Positions 11,472 through 36,500 of a stretch of 64,000 nucleotides of DNA are shown here, piece by piece. The position numbers and the translations under genes are program-made. A model generated the notes under the pieces. It worked only from the letters and a program-made list of their open reading frames with translations. It had not been told where the DNA came from and made no database searches. The DNA comes from Tahibacter aquaticus (GTDB lineage: Bacteria > Pseudomonadota > Gammaproteobacteria > Xanthomonadales > Rhodanobacteraceae). The stretch spans positions 186,792 through 250,791 of the forward strand of contig NZ_SNZH01000009.1 of the NCBI RefSeq assembly GCF_004363655.1, in the 5' to 3' direction. Within the stretch, counting starts at the first letter, position 1; every line of letters starts with the position of its first letter.

Positions 11472-12362
11472 GTGTCCGACGAAACGCTGCCGCCGCTCAC
11501 TGCCTCGCGCGAAAGCCGCGTCGATACAGGGGTCGCTGCCTATCTGGGCGTTTCCAAGCGCCGGTTCCGCCTCTGGGTGAGCGGATTGCTCGCCGTGCTG
11601 CTGCTGCTGCTGCTGTGGCACCGCATCTTCATTCCGATCGGCTCGGGCGAATCGGGCGTGCTTTGGTCGCGCCTCGGCGACGGCACGATCATGGATCGGC
11701 GCTATACCGAAGGCTATTGGATGATCTGGCCCTGGAACCGGATGGCGGTCTACGACCTGCGCTACCAGGAAATGCATGGCAAGGCCGATGTGCGGACCAG
11801 CGACGGGCTGCATGTGGCAATGGACGTGACCATTCGCTATCGCCCGCGCGCCGACGACCTGCCGATGCTGCACCAGGCCGTGGGTCCGCGCTATCGCGAG
11901 ACCGTGCTGTGGCCCGACACGATCGCCGCACTGCAGCAGATCGTGGGCGGCTTCAAGCCCGAGGAGCTGACCGTGTCTGGCGAGACCGATCTGGCCCAGC
12001 GCGTCGAGGCCCTGGCGCGCAGCTCGATCGAGCGGCGCTGGGTCGATCTGGATCGCGTGCTGATCACGCGCGTCACCTTGCCAGAGCGCGTACAGGTGCA
12101 GATCCAGGAGAAGCTGGCCGACGAGCAGAAGCTGCTCTCTGCAAACCTGAAGCGGCAGACCTGGTCGATCGAGGCCGAGGGTGCGCGCGAATTCCAGGCC
12201 CGCAGCGGTACTCCGCTGGTCAAATGGCGCAGCATCGACGCGCTGGAAAAGCTCGCGCAATCGCCCAACGCCAAGGTGGTGGTGCTGGGCGGCGGCAAGG
12301 AGATGCCCTTCGTTCTGGATGCCGGATCAGTCGAAACCAAAGGCGTCGAGAAACAGCCCTAA
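11472..12362 (+). CDS. Membrane-anchored SPFH/band-7 (prohibitin-like) protein
   Basis: A 296-residue protein with a short cytoplasmic N-terminus, one strong membrane segment (about 34-53, rich in Leu) and an SPFH/band-7 domain (about 55-230). Typical features are the strand after the helix (GESGVLW), repeated beta strands, and a helical region with ALARSSIERRW followed by a charged stretch (QIQEKLADEQKLL). The GTG start at 11472 is preceded by GGAG. Family knowledge: SPFH proteins form membrane-associated rings that organise membrane microdomains or regulate proteases (HflK/HflC, stomatin). As the last gene of the PKS/transporter operon it might organise the export machinery or protect the membrane from the lipopeptide; this is inference. 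Its last 36 bases overlap the convergent asparagine synthetase gene. Confidence 0.85.
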   Translation: MSDETLPPLTASRESRVDTGVAAYLGVSKRRFRLWVSGLLAVLLLLLLWHRIFIPIGSGESGVLWSRLGDGTIMDRRYTEGYWMIWPWNRMAVYDLRYQEMHGKADVRTSDGLHVAMDVTIRYRPRADDLPMLHQAVGPRYRETVLWPDTIAALQQIVGGFKPEELTVSGETDLAQRVEALARSSIERRWVDLDRVLITRVTLPERVQVQIQEKLADEQKLLSANLKRQTWSIEAEGAREFQARSGTPLVKWRSIDALEKLAQSPNAKVVVLGGGKEMPFVLDAGSVETKGVEKQP

Positions 12363-14183
12363 GGTCAGCACGAGCATCAGCACATCGGTGTCGAAGGTCG
12401 CGTTGGGGCGTGCGCCGCCCTGCATTTGTTGCGCGCGCAGCCGCTGCACCGTATCCGCGTCGAAGATGTTCTGCCGGCGGATCGTCTCGGGCGAAAGCAG
12501 TTCTTCCACCCAGGGAATGCGCTGCTGCAGCAGATAGGCGGCGCCAGGCGCCACGAAGCCGAACTTCTCGCGCCGTGCCAGCTCCGGCGGCAAGTGGCGC
12601 AGTGCGACCTGGCGCAGCAGCCATTTCTCGGTACCGTCGCGCACCAGCAGGCCGGGCGGAACTCGCGTCATGAAGTCGATCAGTTCGGCGTCGAGGAACG
12701 GATAGCGCGCCTCGACCGAATGCGCATAGGCAACACGGTCGCCATGATCGGCAAGCAGGTGATCGGCCATGCGCAGCTTGAAATCGGCATACGAGCGCTG
12801 GTGCAGCCGGTTGCGCCCGATCATCCGTGCATGATCGACCGCGGGTTCGCGCGTTGCGTCGAAATCGGCGAGCCGCGCGGCGACGTCGGCGCTGTACAGG
12901 CCCGACTTGGTTTCGCGGAACAGCGCATAGTCGCGCTCGTAGAAGAAGCCCGCATCGCCCCAGAGTTCGGCGCGCAGCTCGTCTTCGAGCATCGCTTCCA
13001 GTCCCTCGGCCACGCCCCGCGGTTCGCCGGCGGCATCCAGGCGATAGCCGACATAGCCGCCGAACAATTCGTCGGCACCTTCGCCGGTCAGCACCACCTT
13101 GTGCCCGCTGTCGCGCACCAGCTGCGAGAGCGCGAGCGAGCAGGTGTCGTAGGACTCCTTCAGCGGCGCCTCGGCGGCGACCACCGCGTCGCGTAGCCGG
13201 CGCGCGATCTCGTCGGCGGAGAATTCGATTTCGTGATGGACAGTGCCGAGTGCCGCCGCCATCGCCCGCTGCGGGGCGCGCTCGTCGATCGTCGCATCGG
13301 GGAAAGTGATCGAGAAACTGTGGAACACTTGGTCGGGCGCGGCCTTGCGCGCCAGCGCGCCGATCAGGCTCGAATCGAGCCCGCCGCTGAGATAGAGCCC
13401 GACTGGAACATCTGCCGCGAGCCGGCGCGCGACCGCAGCGCGCAGCAAGGCGTCGACCTGTTCGACATGGTCGCCGGCATCCGCGGGGGCGGGCGCCGGG
13501 TCGGTGGGATAGACCAGGTCCCAATACTGGCGCAGCCGCGTGCCCGACGCGTCGGCGACCAGCAGATGGCCTGGCGGCAGTGCCTCCACGCCTTCGAACA
13601 TCGTGGTCGGGCTGCGCATGCCGGGAAAGGTCAGGATCTGGTCGAGCGCGCGCAGGTTGAGGCGGCGCTCGATTTTCGGATGGGCGAGCAGCGCCTTGAT
13701 TTCGGAGCCGAACAGCAGCGCATCGCCGACGCGCGCGTGGAACAGCGGCGCGATGCCCGTCTGGTCGCGACCGAGAATCAGCCGGTGCGTGCGCGCGTCA
13801 TACAGCGCGAAGGCGAACTGGCCGTTGAGCCGGTTGGCGAAATCCAGCCCGTATTCCTCGTACAGATGCACCACCACTTCGACATCGCAGCGTGTGCGGA
13901 AGCGATGGCCGCGCGCCTCCAGCTGCGCGCGCAGCTCGCGGTAGTTGTAGATCTCGCCATTGACGATCGAGACGATCTCGCCCGTGGCGTTGCTGTGCGG
14001 CTGGTTGCCCGTCGCCAGGTCGATGATCGACAGGCGCGTGAACCCCATCGCCACGCCGGGGGCGGCGAAGTTGCCGCCCTCGTCGGGACCGCGGTGGCGC
14101 AGCGCCGCCGCCATGGCGGCGCACGCTGCGACTTGCGCCGGTCGCGAACGATCGGCGCTGAAGATTCCTGCAATGCCACACAC
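12327..14183 (-). CDS. asnB: Glutamine-hydrolysing asparagine synthetase homologue (AsnB family)
   Basis: A 618-residue two-domain amidotransferase. The protein begins MCGIAGIF, so Cys2, the glutaminase nucleophile, is intact after initiator removal. RHRGPDE, NGEIYNYRELR and GRDQTG are typical of the class II glutaminase half (1-210). The synthetase half carries the ATP-binding loop SGGLDSS near 262-268 and the conserved TGEGADELFGGY. It starts at a GTG (14183) with GAGGGTG upstream. It normally converts Asp and Gln to Asn and Glu. None of the adenylation domains in the neighbouring NRPSs shows the Asn code, so it may instead amidate the acyl chain or peptide, or make malonamyl-type starters as related enzymes do in some polyketide pathways (inference). 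The active glutaminase and the absence of a leader protease argue against a lasso cyclase. It lies downstream of the hydrolase gene on the same strand. Confidence 0.9.
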   Translation of the reverse strand: MCGIAGIFSADRSRPAQVAACAAMAAALRHRGPDEGGNFAAPGVAMGFTRLSIIDLATGNQPHSNATGEIVSIVNGEIYNYRELRAQLEARGHRFRTRCDVEVVVHLYEEYGLDFANRLNGQFAFALYDARTHRLILGRDQTGIAPLFHARVGDALLFGSEIKALLAHPKIERRLNLRALDQILTFPGMRSPTTMFEGVEALPPGHLLVADASGTRLRQYWDLVYPTDPAPAPADAGDHVEQVDALLRAAVARRLAADVPVGLYLSGGLDSSLIGALARKAAPDQVFHSFSITFPDATIDERAPQRAMAAALGTVHHEIEFSADEIARRLRDAVVAAEAPLKESYDTCSLALSQLVRDSGHKVVLTGEGADELFGGYVGYRLDAAGEPRGVAEGLEAMLEDELRAELWGDAGFFYERDYALFRETKSGLYSADVAARLADFDATREPAVDHARMIGRNRLHQRSYADFKLRMADHLLADHGDRVAYAHSVEARYPFLDAELIDFMTRVPPGLLVRDGTEKWLLRQVALRHLPPELARREKFGFVAPGAAYLLQQRIPWVEELLSPETIRRQNIFDADTVQRLRAQQMQGGARPNATFDTDVLMLVLTLGLFLDAFGFD

Positions 14184-14315
14184 TTATGGGTCACCCTCGT
14201 ATTGTGTTCCGTCAATAAATCGAAGTCTGGATCTGGATGGTTGAGCCCCCTTGAGACTAGGGGGTGAAGAGCGACGGCTCACAACCGCAGGTTCTGATGC
14301 CCGACGGGTCGGTTG

Positions 14316-14344
14316 GCCAAATGCTTGCGCAGCAAGCATTTGGC
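14316..14344. repeat. Perfect 13-bp inverted repeat with 3-nt loop
   Basis: The arms 14316-14328 (GCCAAATGCTTGC) and 14332-14344 are exact reverse complements around GCA. It lies in the 224-bp gap between the PBP-like hydrolase and the asparagine synthetase genes, 64 bases after the hydrolase stop. It has no U-tract on either side, so it is not a canonical intrinsic terminator. It may be an mRNA 3' stabilising hairpin, an attenuator between the two genes, or a dimeric regulator's operator in front of asnB. Confidence 0.6.
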
Positions 14345-14407
14345 GCGGTTGTGGAGAAATGCGGCTGGGCACAGCAGCTGTGATGTGGATACTTGTACAT
14401 ACCTTTA

Positions 14408-16297
14408 CTAATTCGTCTGGAATTTCCAGGTGGGTCCGATCACCAGCGGCATGATCTTCTCGTCCGGGGCGACCGTGTCGACGCGCCAGTAGTAGGTCGT
14501 GTTGGGCTTGACTGCCAGCTCGGCGCTGACGCCACTCACCGTGCTGCGCTCGGTGCCCGGATGATGTTCTGCGCTGGCACTATCGACCGCGGCCTGGTCG
14601 GTGCCCCAGTAGACATCGTAGCTCTTGCCGTAGATGCGGCCTGCCTGCCATTTGACGGCGACCTTGCCGCCTTCGACGCGCGCCGCCTTGGCATCGCGCT
14701 CCGGCGACGGCGTGGTAACGGCTGAGCTGACCTGCGGCATGATGGCGTCGAGCATTACCGCTTCGCACTGGCCGGCCTCGGCGGTGGAGATCGCCGGGTC
14801 GCGCGGCAGCACGCAGGTGTCGTCCCAGGTGTTGGTCGCCAGTACGAACGAGGTCTGCTGGTCGTAGAAGTAATACAGCAGTGTCTTGTAGCCCGGGAAC
14901 GCGCCGCCGTGGCCGCGCGCGGTGCCATAGCTGCGTTCAGGCTGCATCAGGCCGCCCACGCCGTATTGCATCGGCTGCCAGCCGATATGGATGTCTGCCG
15001 AAACGAACGTGTACCACTTGTTCTTGGTGCCCTGGTTGAGCAGCGTGTCGGTGCGGAACATCGCATCCTCGAACTTGAGCAGGTCCCAGGGCGTGGAGAC
15101 GATCGCGCCGGCGGTCCAGGCATAGGTCGGGTTGGTGTCGGTGACATCGCACCAGTCGCTGTAGACCTGCGCCGGATAGGGGACGGAGCCCCATTTGGTG
15201 TAGCCGTGCATGGTCGGCAGATTCTTGGTGTCGGTCGCGAAATAGGTGTCCTTGAGACCGGCGACGTCGAACACTTCGCGCTTGATCACTTCCTCTGCGC
15301 TCAGCCCGGTGACTTTTTCGGCGATCAGGCCGAGCAGGATGTAATTGGTGTTCGAATAATCCCAGGCCGGATATTGCGGCGGTGCCGGCGGCGCGCTCGC
15401 GAATACCGAGATCCAATACGGATTGGGGTAGGTCGCGCCGGGTGCGAACGTCGGCGCCACGGGCGGCACGCCATAGGGTTTCTGATCCTTGGGCACGCCG
15501 GTGGTCGAGACGGCCGCGATCAGCTCCTCGGGTTTGAAACTGCGCTGCGGCGTGATCTGCGGCGAGAAGCCGACATTGTCCCAGCCCAGATAATTGGCCA
15601 CGCCGGACGTCATCTGCAGCAGGTTGGAAACAGTCAGGCTGCCGATGCCGGGAATGCCCTTCACCGTGGCGTTGTCGCCGAGATAGGTGAGCACCGGCGC
15701 GGTCAGCTGGATCTTGCCCTGCTGCTCCAGCCGCAGGATCGCCTGGGCCAGGAACGCCTTGCTCACGCTGCCGACGCGGAAATGCAGGTCGGGCGACATC
15801 GGCTGCTTGGTGGCGAGATTGGCGACGCCGCCGACGCCTACCCGTATGCCCCAGTCGGGCGAGCGCACGATGATCACCGCGCCGGGGATTCCGCCATTGG
15901 CCACCAGCGTGTCGATGGTCTTCTGCCAGGTCGCGGGGAAGGGGCTGTAGGGAATGGCATTGGAGCTGCGGCGCAGCAGCGCCTTCGCGCTCGTCGGCGG
16001 CGGCGGCTGGCACACCGCCGGCGGGTAGCCGATGGGAGTCGGCAGCGTCGGCGGTGGCGCGACCGCCGGGACCTGTTTCAACTGCCTCGTCGGCGCTGCC
16101 TCCTGGGCCGGCGCAGCTTCCTGGGCAGGCATCGCGGCCGTCAGCGTCGGTGGCGGCGCGGCCGCGGGGATTTGTTTCAACTGCCTCAGCGGTACGGTGT
16201 GCTGGGCAGGCGCTGGCGGCGCGGCCACACCCAGCGCAATCAGGGGCAGGGTGACAAGCACGGGATGGCGGAGTCGATTCCGGAAGCGGGTGTTCAT
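14408..16297 (-). CDS. Exported PBP/beta-lactamase-fold serine hydrolase, candidate lipopeptide release or maturation enzyme
   Basis: A 629-residue PF00144-type protein. A signal peptide (about 1-32, ending APPAPAQ) is followed by an Ala/Pro-rich stretch holding two near-identical repeats (RQLKQIPAAAPPPTL and RQLKQVPAVAPPPTL). The catalytic domain is at about 115-535: Ser177-x-x-Lys180 (SVSK), Tyr314-Ser-Asn316 (YSN) and His463-Gly-Gly (HGG). A C-terminal beta-sandwich resembling fibronectin type III (about 550-629) ends it. The ATG at 16297 overlaps the NRPS2 stop (ATGA), so the gene is translationally coupled to the last NRPS. Family knowledge: this fold includes D-aminopeptidases, esterases, the SurE-type stand-alone cyclase that offloads peptides with C-terminal D-residues, and the periplasmic ClbP-type maturases. 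NRPS2 ends in an E domain without TE, the usual context of the SurE type. The signal peptide, however, places this enzyme in the periplasm, where it would act after export. Confidence 0.88.
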   Translation of the reverse strand: MNTRFRNRLRHPVLVTLPLIALGVAAPPAPAQHTVPLRQLKQIPAAAPPPTLTAAMPAQEAAPAQEAAPTRQLKQVPAVAPPPTLPTPIGYPPAVCQPPPPTSAKALLRRSSNAIPYSPFPATWQKTIDTLVANGGIPGAVIIVRSPDWGIRVGVGGVANLATKQPMSPDLHFRVGSVSKAFLAQAILRLEQQGKIQLTAPVLTYLGDNATVKGIPGIGSLTVSNLLQMTSGVANYLGWDNVGFSPQITPQRSFKPEELIAAVSTTGVPKDQKPYGVPPVAPTFAPGATYPNPYWISVFASAPPAPPQYPAWDYSNTNYILLGLIAEKVTGLSAEEVIKREVFDVAGLKDTYFATDTKNLPTMHGYTKWGSVPYPAQVYSDWCDVTDTNPTYAWTAGAIVSTPWDLLKFEDAMFRTDTLLNQGTKNKWYTFVSADIHIGWQPMQYGVGGLMQPERSYGTARGHGGAFPGYKTLLYYFYDQQTSFVLATNTWDDTCVLPRDPAISTAEAGQCEAVMLDAIMPQVSSAVTTPSPERDAKAARVEGGKVAVKWQAGRIYGKSYDVYWGTDQAAVDSASAEHHPGTERSTVSGVSAELAVKPNTTYYWRVDTVAPDEKIMPLVIGPTWKFQTN

Positions 16298-19200
16298 GCG
16301 TGCTGTCCTTCTGTCGGTTGGGAAATACGCACCCGCGGCGATGGCGCTGCGGGTGTGCTCGAAATCAATTCGGCAAAGCGCCGGATCGCCGCAGGCGAAT
16401 CGCAGCGCGGCGTGTAGCGGATGGCGGCGGCCAGCCGGCCGCTGTTGCGCCACGCTTCGATCTCGATCGCGCGGGTGCGGCGCAGGCCCGTGACGACGAC
16501 GCCGGCAAGGCGGTCGCTGAGAGCGAAGGGGGCATCGGCGGCGGGATCGACGTCGCCGAGGTAATTGACGGCGATCGCGGGCTCGGCGGGCGCGAGCGGA
16601 TCGGTGGCGAGCCAGCGCAGCACGCTCCAGCCCACGCCCTGCGACGGCACGTCGCGCAGCGCGGCCTCGATTGCCGTGGGCGAAGCGCCGCAGGCGAGCC
16701 GGAACGGATATTCGGCCGTGAACCAGCCGACGGTGCGGCTGAGGTCGAGCGTGCCGCCTGGCACATGCCTGCCGTGACTCATCAGCGTGACGCACGCCTC
16801 GTCGCAGTCATCGCGGTCCGCCAGCGCCGGGCCCAGGCGCGCGAGCAGCGCTGCGAGCACGCCGCGTTCGGACATGCCGGCTGGCATCGGACCGAGGTCG
16901 AGGGTGACGATTTCAGTCTCGTCATAGCCATGTTCGGGCGCAGGCCACGACGGTGTGCGGGCGATGGATTTCCAATAGGCGCGTTCCCGCCCGACATCCG
17001 ACGCTGGCAGGGCCTGCGCCCAGTCGCGCCAGCTGGCGCTGACCGGCGGCGCGACGCCGACCAGCGCATCGGCCAGGTCTTCCAGCAGGATGCGCCAGCT
17101 CATCGCATCGACCAGCAGGTGGTGCGCCGCCAGCAGCAGATAGTCGCCGTCGTCGAGCCGGTACTGCGTCGCGACGAACAGCGGCGCGGCCCCGCCAGCA
17201 CCGCCCGGTGCATGCGCCTGGGCATCGGCAGCAAGTGCCGCCTTGCCAGCGCCGCGCAGATCGACACTGCGCCAGGCGAGCGGGGTAGCGGCAGGCTGGA
17301 TCTCGGCGCTCCAACCGGTTGCGCTGTGCGCGAAGCGCAGCCGCAAGGCATCGTGGCGCTGCCAGAGTGCCGTCACCGCTTCTTCCAGCGCCTCGGCCGA
17401 GCCCATGCGCAGCAGCACCTGGTGCGTCAGCCGCGCGCGGCCGTCGGGATCGGACTGGAAATGCCGAAGCTGGATCGGCGTGAGCGGGACCGGCCCCGCG
17501 ACCGAACTGGCCGGCGCCGCGGCGGTGCCGCTCCCCAGTCGCGCAATTGCGGCGATGCTGTCCGCTGCAAGCAGCGCGGGCAGCGTCAGTCCCATGCCCT
17601 CGCGCCGCAGTCGCGCAAGCAGGCGGATCGCGCGCAGCGAATCGCCGCCGCTGCTCGCAAAGCCGCTGTCCGGCGCATAAGGGCCACCGCCCAGGATCGC
17701 GGCAAAGGCGTCGGCGATACGCGCTTCCTCGCCTGTCAGCGCGCGCGCTGCCGGTGTCTGGCGGGTGTACAGGGCGGCCAGCGCGCGCCGGTCGACCTTG
17801 CCTGCGATGGTGGTCGGCAGCTCCGGCACTGGCACGACGGCGGCCGGGACCATCCAGCCGGGCAGCAGTTGCGCCAGCTGCCGGCGCAGCGCATCGCCAT
17901 CGATCGGTGCAGCGGCAACGACGAAGCCGATCAGCCGGCCCTGCACGACCGCCACCGCCGCCTGCACCACACCCGGCAGTGCGCGCAGCATGGCCTCGAC
18001 TTCGCCCAGCTCGATTCGGTGTCCGTTGAGCTTGATCTGCCCGTCGATGCGTCCGGCATAGAGGACCTCGCCGTCGCCGCGCAGCACGCCCGTGTCGCCG
18101 GTGCGGTAGAAACGCTCGCCGCCGACCTCGGGGAAACGCTCGGCGGTCAGTTCCGGCCGCCCGACATAGCCGCGCGCAAGCCCGTCGCCCGCCAGCCAGA
18201 TTTCGCCGGGCGCGCCCAGCGGCATGTGCCGGCCGCGGCGGTCGCGGATCGACATAGCTGTATTGGCGATGGCGCGGCCGACAGGAATGCCCTGGGCATA
18301 GCCGGCCTGCGCATCAATGCGGTGCCAGCTCGCGCAGACCGACGCCTCGGTCGGGCCATAGGCATTGAACGCGGCCAGCGTGCGCGCAAGGCGGCGCATG
18401 TCGGCACTGTCGGGTGGCTCGCCGGCGGTGATCAGCACGCGCACCGGGCCCAGCGAGGCCCCGTCGAGCGCACGCAGATACGAAGGCGGCAGCGTCGCGA
18501 CCGTGATCCGCTCGGCTTCGAGCAGGGCCAGCAAGGCCGCGCCATCGCGGATCGCCGCATCCGGGGCGATGACCAGCCGCGCACCGGCGAGCAGCGCCAT
18601 GAAAATCTCGGACAGCGATGCATCGAATGTGCAGGAGGCGAACTGCACCACCGAATCCCCGGGCTGCACGCCGAAGCCGTCGATCTGCGCAAGGATCATG
18701 TTGACGAAGCCGCGATGCGGCACCGCCACGCCCTTGGGCTGTCCGGTCGAGCCCGAGGTGTAGATGACATAGGCCACATCGTCGGGCGCGGCCGGTGAAG
18801 GCGCGCGCTCCACCGCGTCCGCACCCGCCAACGTGTCCGCGCGGGCAATGAGCGCGGCGAGACCCGGCGCCAGCGCTTCGGCGCGCGCCAGGCCGGCCGC
18901 GTCGGCGAGGACGCGCCGGCAGCCCGAATCCGCCAGCATCATCGCGATCCGCGCATCGGGGAGCGCAGGGCTGAGCGGGAGATAGGTCGCGCCGGCCTTG
19001 AGAATGCCGAGCAAGGCCACGATCCGCGCCGCGCTGCGCGCGCAGAGCAGCCCGACCACGTCGCCGCGGACTATGCCGTCGCCGCGCAACCGCGCCGCCA
19101 CGCCTTCGGCGGCACGGTCGAGCGCGCGGAAACTGAGCGCGACGCTGGCATCGGCGAGCGCGGGGGCGTCGGGCGTGCGATCGACCTGGCTGTGCCACAG

Positions 19201-20572
19201 CGACACCAGCGTCGCCGCGGCATCCCGCGCGATGGCCGGGCCGCGCGCAGCGGCATCGAGTTGCGCGCGCTCGCTGGCCGGCAGCAGGTCGATGTCGGAA
19301 AGCAGCGCGTCGGGCGCAGCGAGCAGCGCCGCCACCAGTGTTTGCCAGTGCGTCGCCACGCGCGCCATCAGCGCGGCGTCGATGCGGCTCGCATCGAATT
19401 GGAACGTGACGCGCAGCTCCGCGTCGTCATGCACGAGGATGCCGAAATCGTAGTTGGCGCGCTCGGCGGCATGCGTCGCCACCACCTGGAAGCCGGTGTC
19501 GGTCGCCGTATCGCCGGCGGGGAAATTCTCCAGTACGAGCAGATGATCGAGCAGCCCGGCCGGCAGCGCCGACGCCGCCTGGATCGTCGCAAGCCCGACA
19601 TGGTCGTACGCGCTGCCCGCGTCGGACTGCTGCTGCAGCCGGGCGAGCAGCGCGGCGAGCGTGTCGCCGTCTTCCAGCTGTACGCGCACCGGCAGCGTGT
19701 TGACGAACATGCCGACCAGCCGCTCTATCCCCGGCGTGGCGATGTTGCGTCCCGACGTGACAATGCCGAACACCACGTCGTCGCGCCCGCTCCAGCGCGT
19801 GAGGATCAGCCCCCAGATCGCCTGCAGCAGCACGCCCAGCGTCGCGCCGTTGCGCCGCGCCAGTTCGCGCAGCGCGCTGGAGTCGGGCGCGGGCAGCCGC
19901 ACGCCCTGTTCGGCCATCTGCGCTGGCGCGCCGCCGCGCGCCAGTCGGGGCAGCGTGGCGACCGTGTCATAGCCCGCCAGCAGCGTGCGCCAGTGCGGCA
20001 GGGCGGTTGCTTCGTCGCGCAAGGCCGCTTCGGCCATGAAGCCGTCCGGATCGGTCGCGGCTGCGAGCGCGGCGGGTGCGCCGCGCAGCGCCGCGGCATA
20101 CAGCGCCGTGAATTCCTCCATCAGCACCGCGCCCGACCAGCCGTCGAGCAGGATGTGCGGATGGCTCCAGACCAGCTCGAAACGCGCCGGGCCCAGGCGG
20201 AACAGCGCGACGCGGATCAACGCGTCCCGGCGCAGGTCGAAGCCGCGCGCGGCATCGGCCGCGCACCAGCCGGCGATGGCCGCGGCATCGGCGTCGCGCG
20301 CCTCGAATGCGACGCGCTGCTGCTTGAGCACGATCTGCAGCGGCTGCGCGGTGCGCTCCCAGTCGAACACCGATCGCAGCAGGGCGTGGCGTACGAGCAG
20401 GCCGTTCCACGCCGCCTCGCAGGCGGTGGCGTCGATCTCGCCGTCGATCTCGAAGCGCACCTGGCGGTGGTAGGGCGAGGCGCCGGGGGACTCAAGCTCG
20501 TGAAACAGCATCCCCGCCTGCAGCGGAGTCAGGCGATAGACGCGCTCGACGGCGTCGCGGGACAGGCTGGGC

Positions 20573-20580
<8 letters not shown>
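16294..20580 (-). CDS. NRPS terminal module C-A-T-E (NRPS2)
   Basis: A 1428-residue single module. C domain at about 10-440; its core motif reads PHILLDGWS, so the first His of HHxxxDG is Pro but the catalytic second His remains. A domain at about 470-950, with YTSGSTGQPKG near 603. T domain with Ser981 in SGGDSLRAI. E domain at about 1020-1420, with HHLLVDAMSW near 1150 and RTVGWFTAEYP. The specificity code read by alignment to GrsA is D-A-L-T-I-A-A-V-C(-K), close to Phe/Tyr-type pockets, so a D-aromatic residue is likely but not certain. No thioesterase or reductase follows the E domain. The ATG at 20580 lies inside the NRPS1 stop region (8-nt overlap); a longer upstream frame reading into NRPS1 is not needed. 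Its stop overlaps the hydrolase start by four bases. Confidence 0.93.
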
Positions 20581-35995
<15,415 letters not shown>

Positions 35996-36120
35996 TGCGC
36001 CCCCGGCGGACAAGCATCCAGGTCGAAAATGGCGTACATCGGACACGCGAAAGCGTGCCGCGATACCGGATCACAACGCGTGCGATCAGGCCCAGCACCT
36101 GGAACCTAGTCTCTGAATGG

Positions 36121-36149
36121 CCAGCCGGCGCGCGGCGCGCACCGGCTGG
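36121..36149 (-). terminator. Strong hairpin between the small gene and NRPS1
   Basis: The arms CCAGCCGG (36121-36128) and CCGGCTGG (36142-36149) pair perfectly, and the intervening GCGC segments can extend the stem. It lies about 16 bases after the stop of the 111-residue gene and well before the NRPS1 start. There is no U-run after it in the - direction, so full termination is doubtful. It may act as an attenuator or 3' stabiliser that sets a higher level for the small gene than for the megasynthase. Confidence 0.4.
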
Positions 36150-36164
36150 AGAAAAGGCTTAGCC

Positions 36165-36500
36165 TCAGGCCTTGCCCGACGCGGTCGGCGGTGCCGCTGG
36201 CGTCTTGTTGATCCTTTCGTTGGCCGCATTGAACGCGGCGCTGGCATCGGTCATCAGGCTCGAACCGGTGGTCGCCAGCTTGTACGAATTGACGCGCAGG
36301 CCGATTGCAGCGAGCGCGCCGAGGATCGGCATCGTCGGTGCAAGCACCGCCACTGCCGCAAAGGTGCCGACGAGCGTGGCCACGCCGACGCCGAGGTTGC
36401 CGGCAACGATATTCGAAGCTCCGGGAACCAGAACCTCGGCTGCCACCAGCGCGGTCTTGGCGAGCGCGGTATTGCCGTCTGTAGTCTGTGTGGTTTGCAT
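36165..36500 (-). CDS. Small hydrophobic protein preceding the NRPS operon, family not recognised
   Basis: A 111-residue protein starting at the ATG at 36500 with AGGACAG upstream. The N-terminus is polar (MQTTQTTDGNTALAK). It is followed by a Gly/Ala/Val-rich hydrophobic core (about 14-75) with small-residue motifs such as NIVAGNLGVGVATLVG and ILGALAAIGL, which could form two membrane helices. A polar tail ends in PAAPPTASGKA. I see no signal peptidase site and do not recognise the family. It is the first gene in the direction of the NRPS1-NRPS2-hydrolase operon, with a 170-bp gap holding a hairpin. It could be a small membrane immunity, export or tethering factor, or a host gene unrelated to the cluster. 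Confidence 0.65.
   Translation of the reverse strand: MQTTQTTDGNTALAKTALVAAEVLVPGASNIVAGNLGVGVATLVGTFAAVAVLAPTMPILGALAAIGLRVNSYKLATTGSSLMTDASAAFNAANERINKTPAAPPTASGKA

Noticed and set aside
12327-14183. Lasso-peptide cyclase, with the 17-codon ORF as precursor
   Set aside because: The protein has an intact Cys2 glutaminase half, there is no leader protease or RRE protein, and the mini-ORF has no suitable core.
14408-16297. ClbP-type prodrug system with a D-Asn cap supplied by the asparagine synthetase
   Set aside because: No A domain carries the Asn code and the first NRPS module follows a PKS with a Thr code, so the hallmark N-acyl-D-Asn starter is missing. The periplasmic location alone is not enough.
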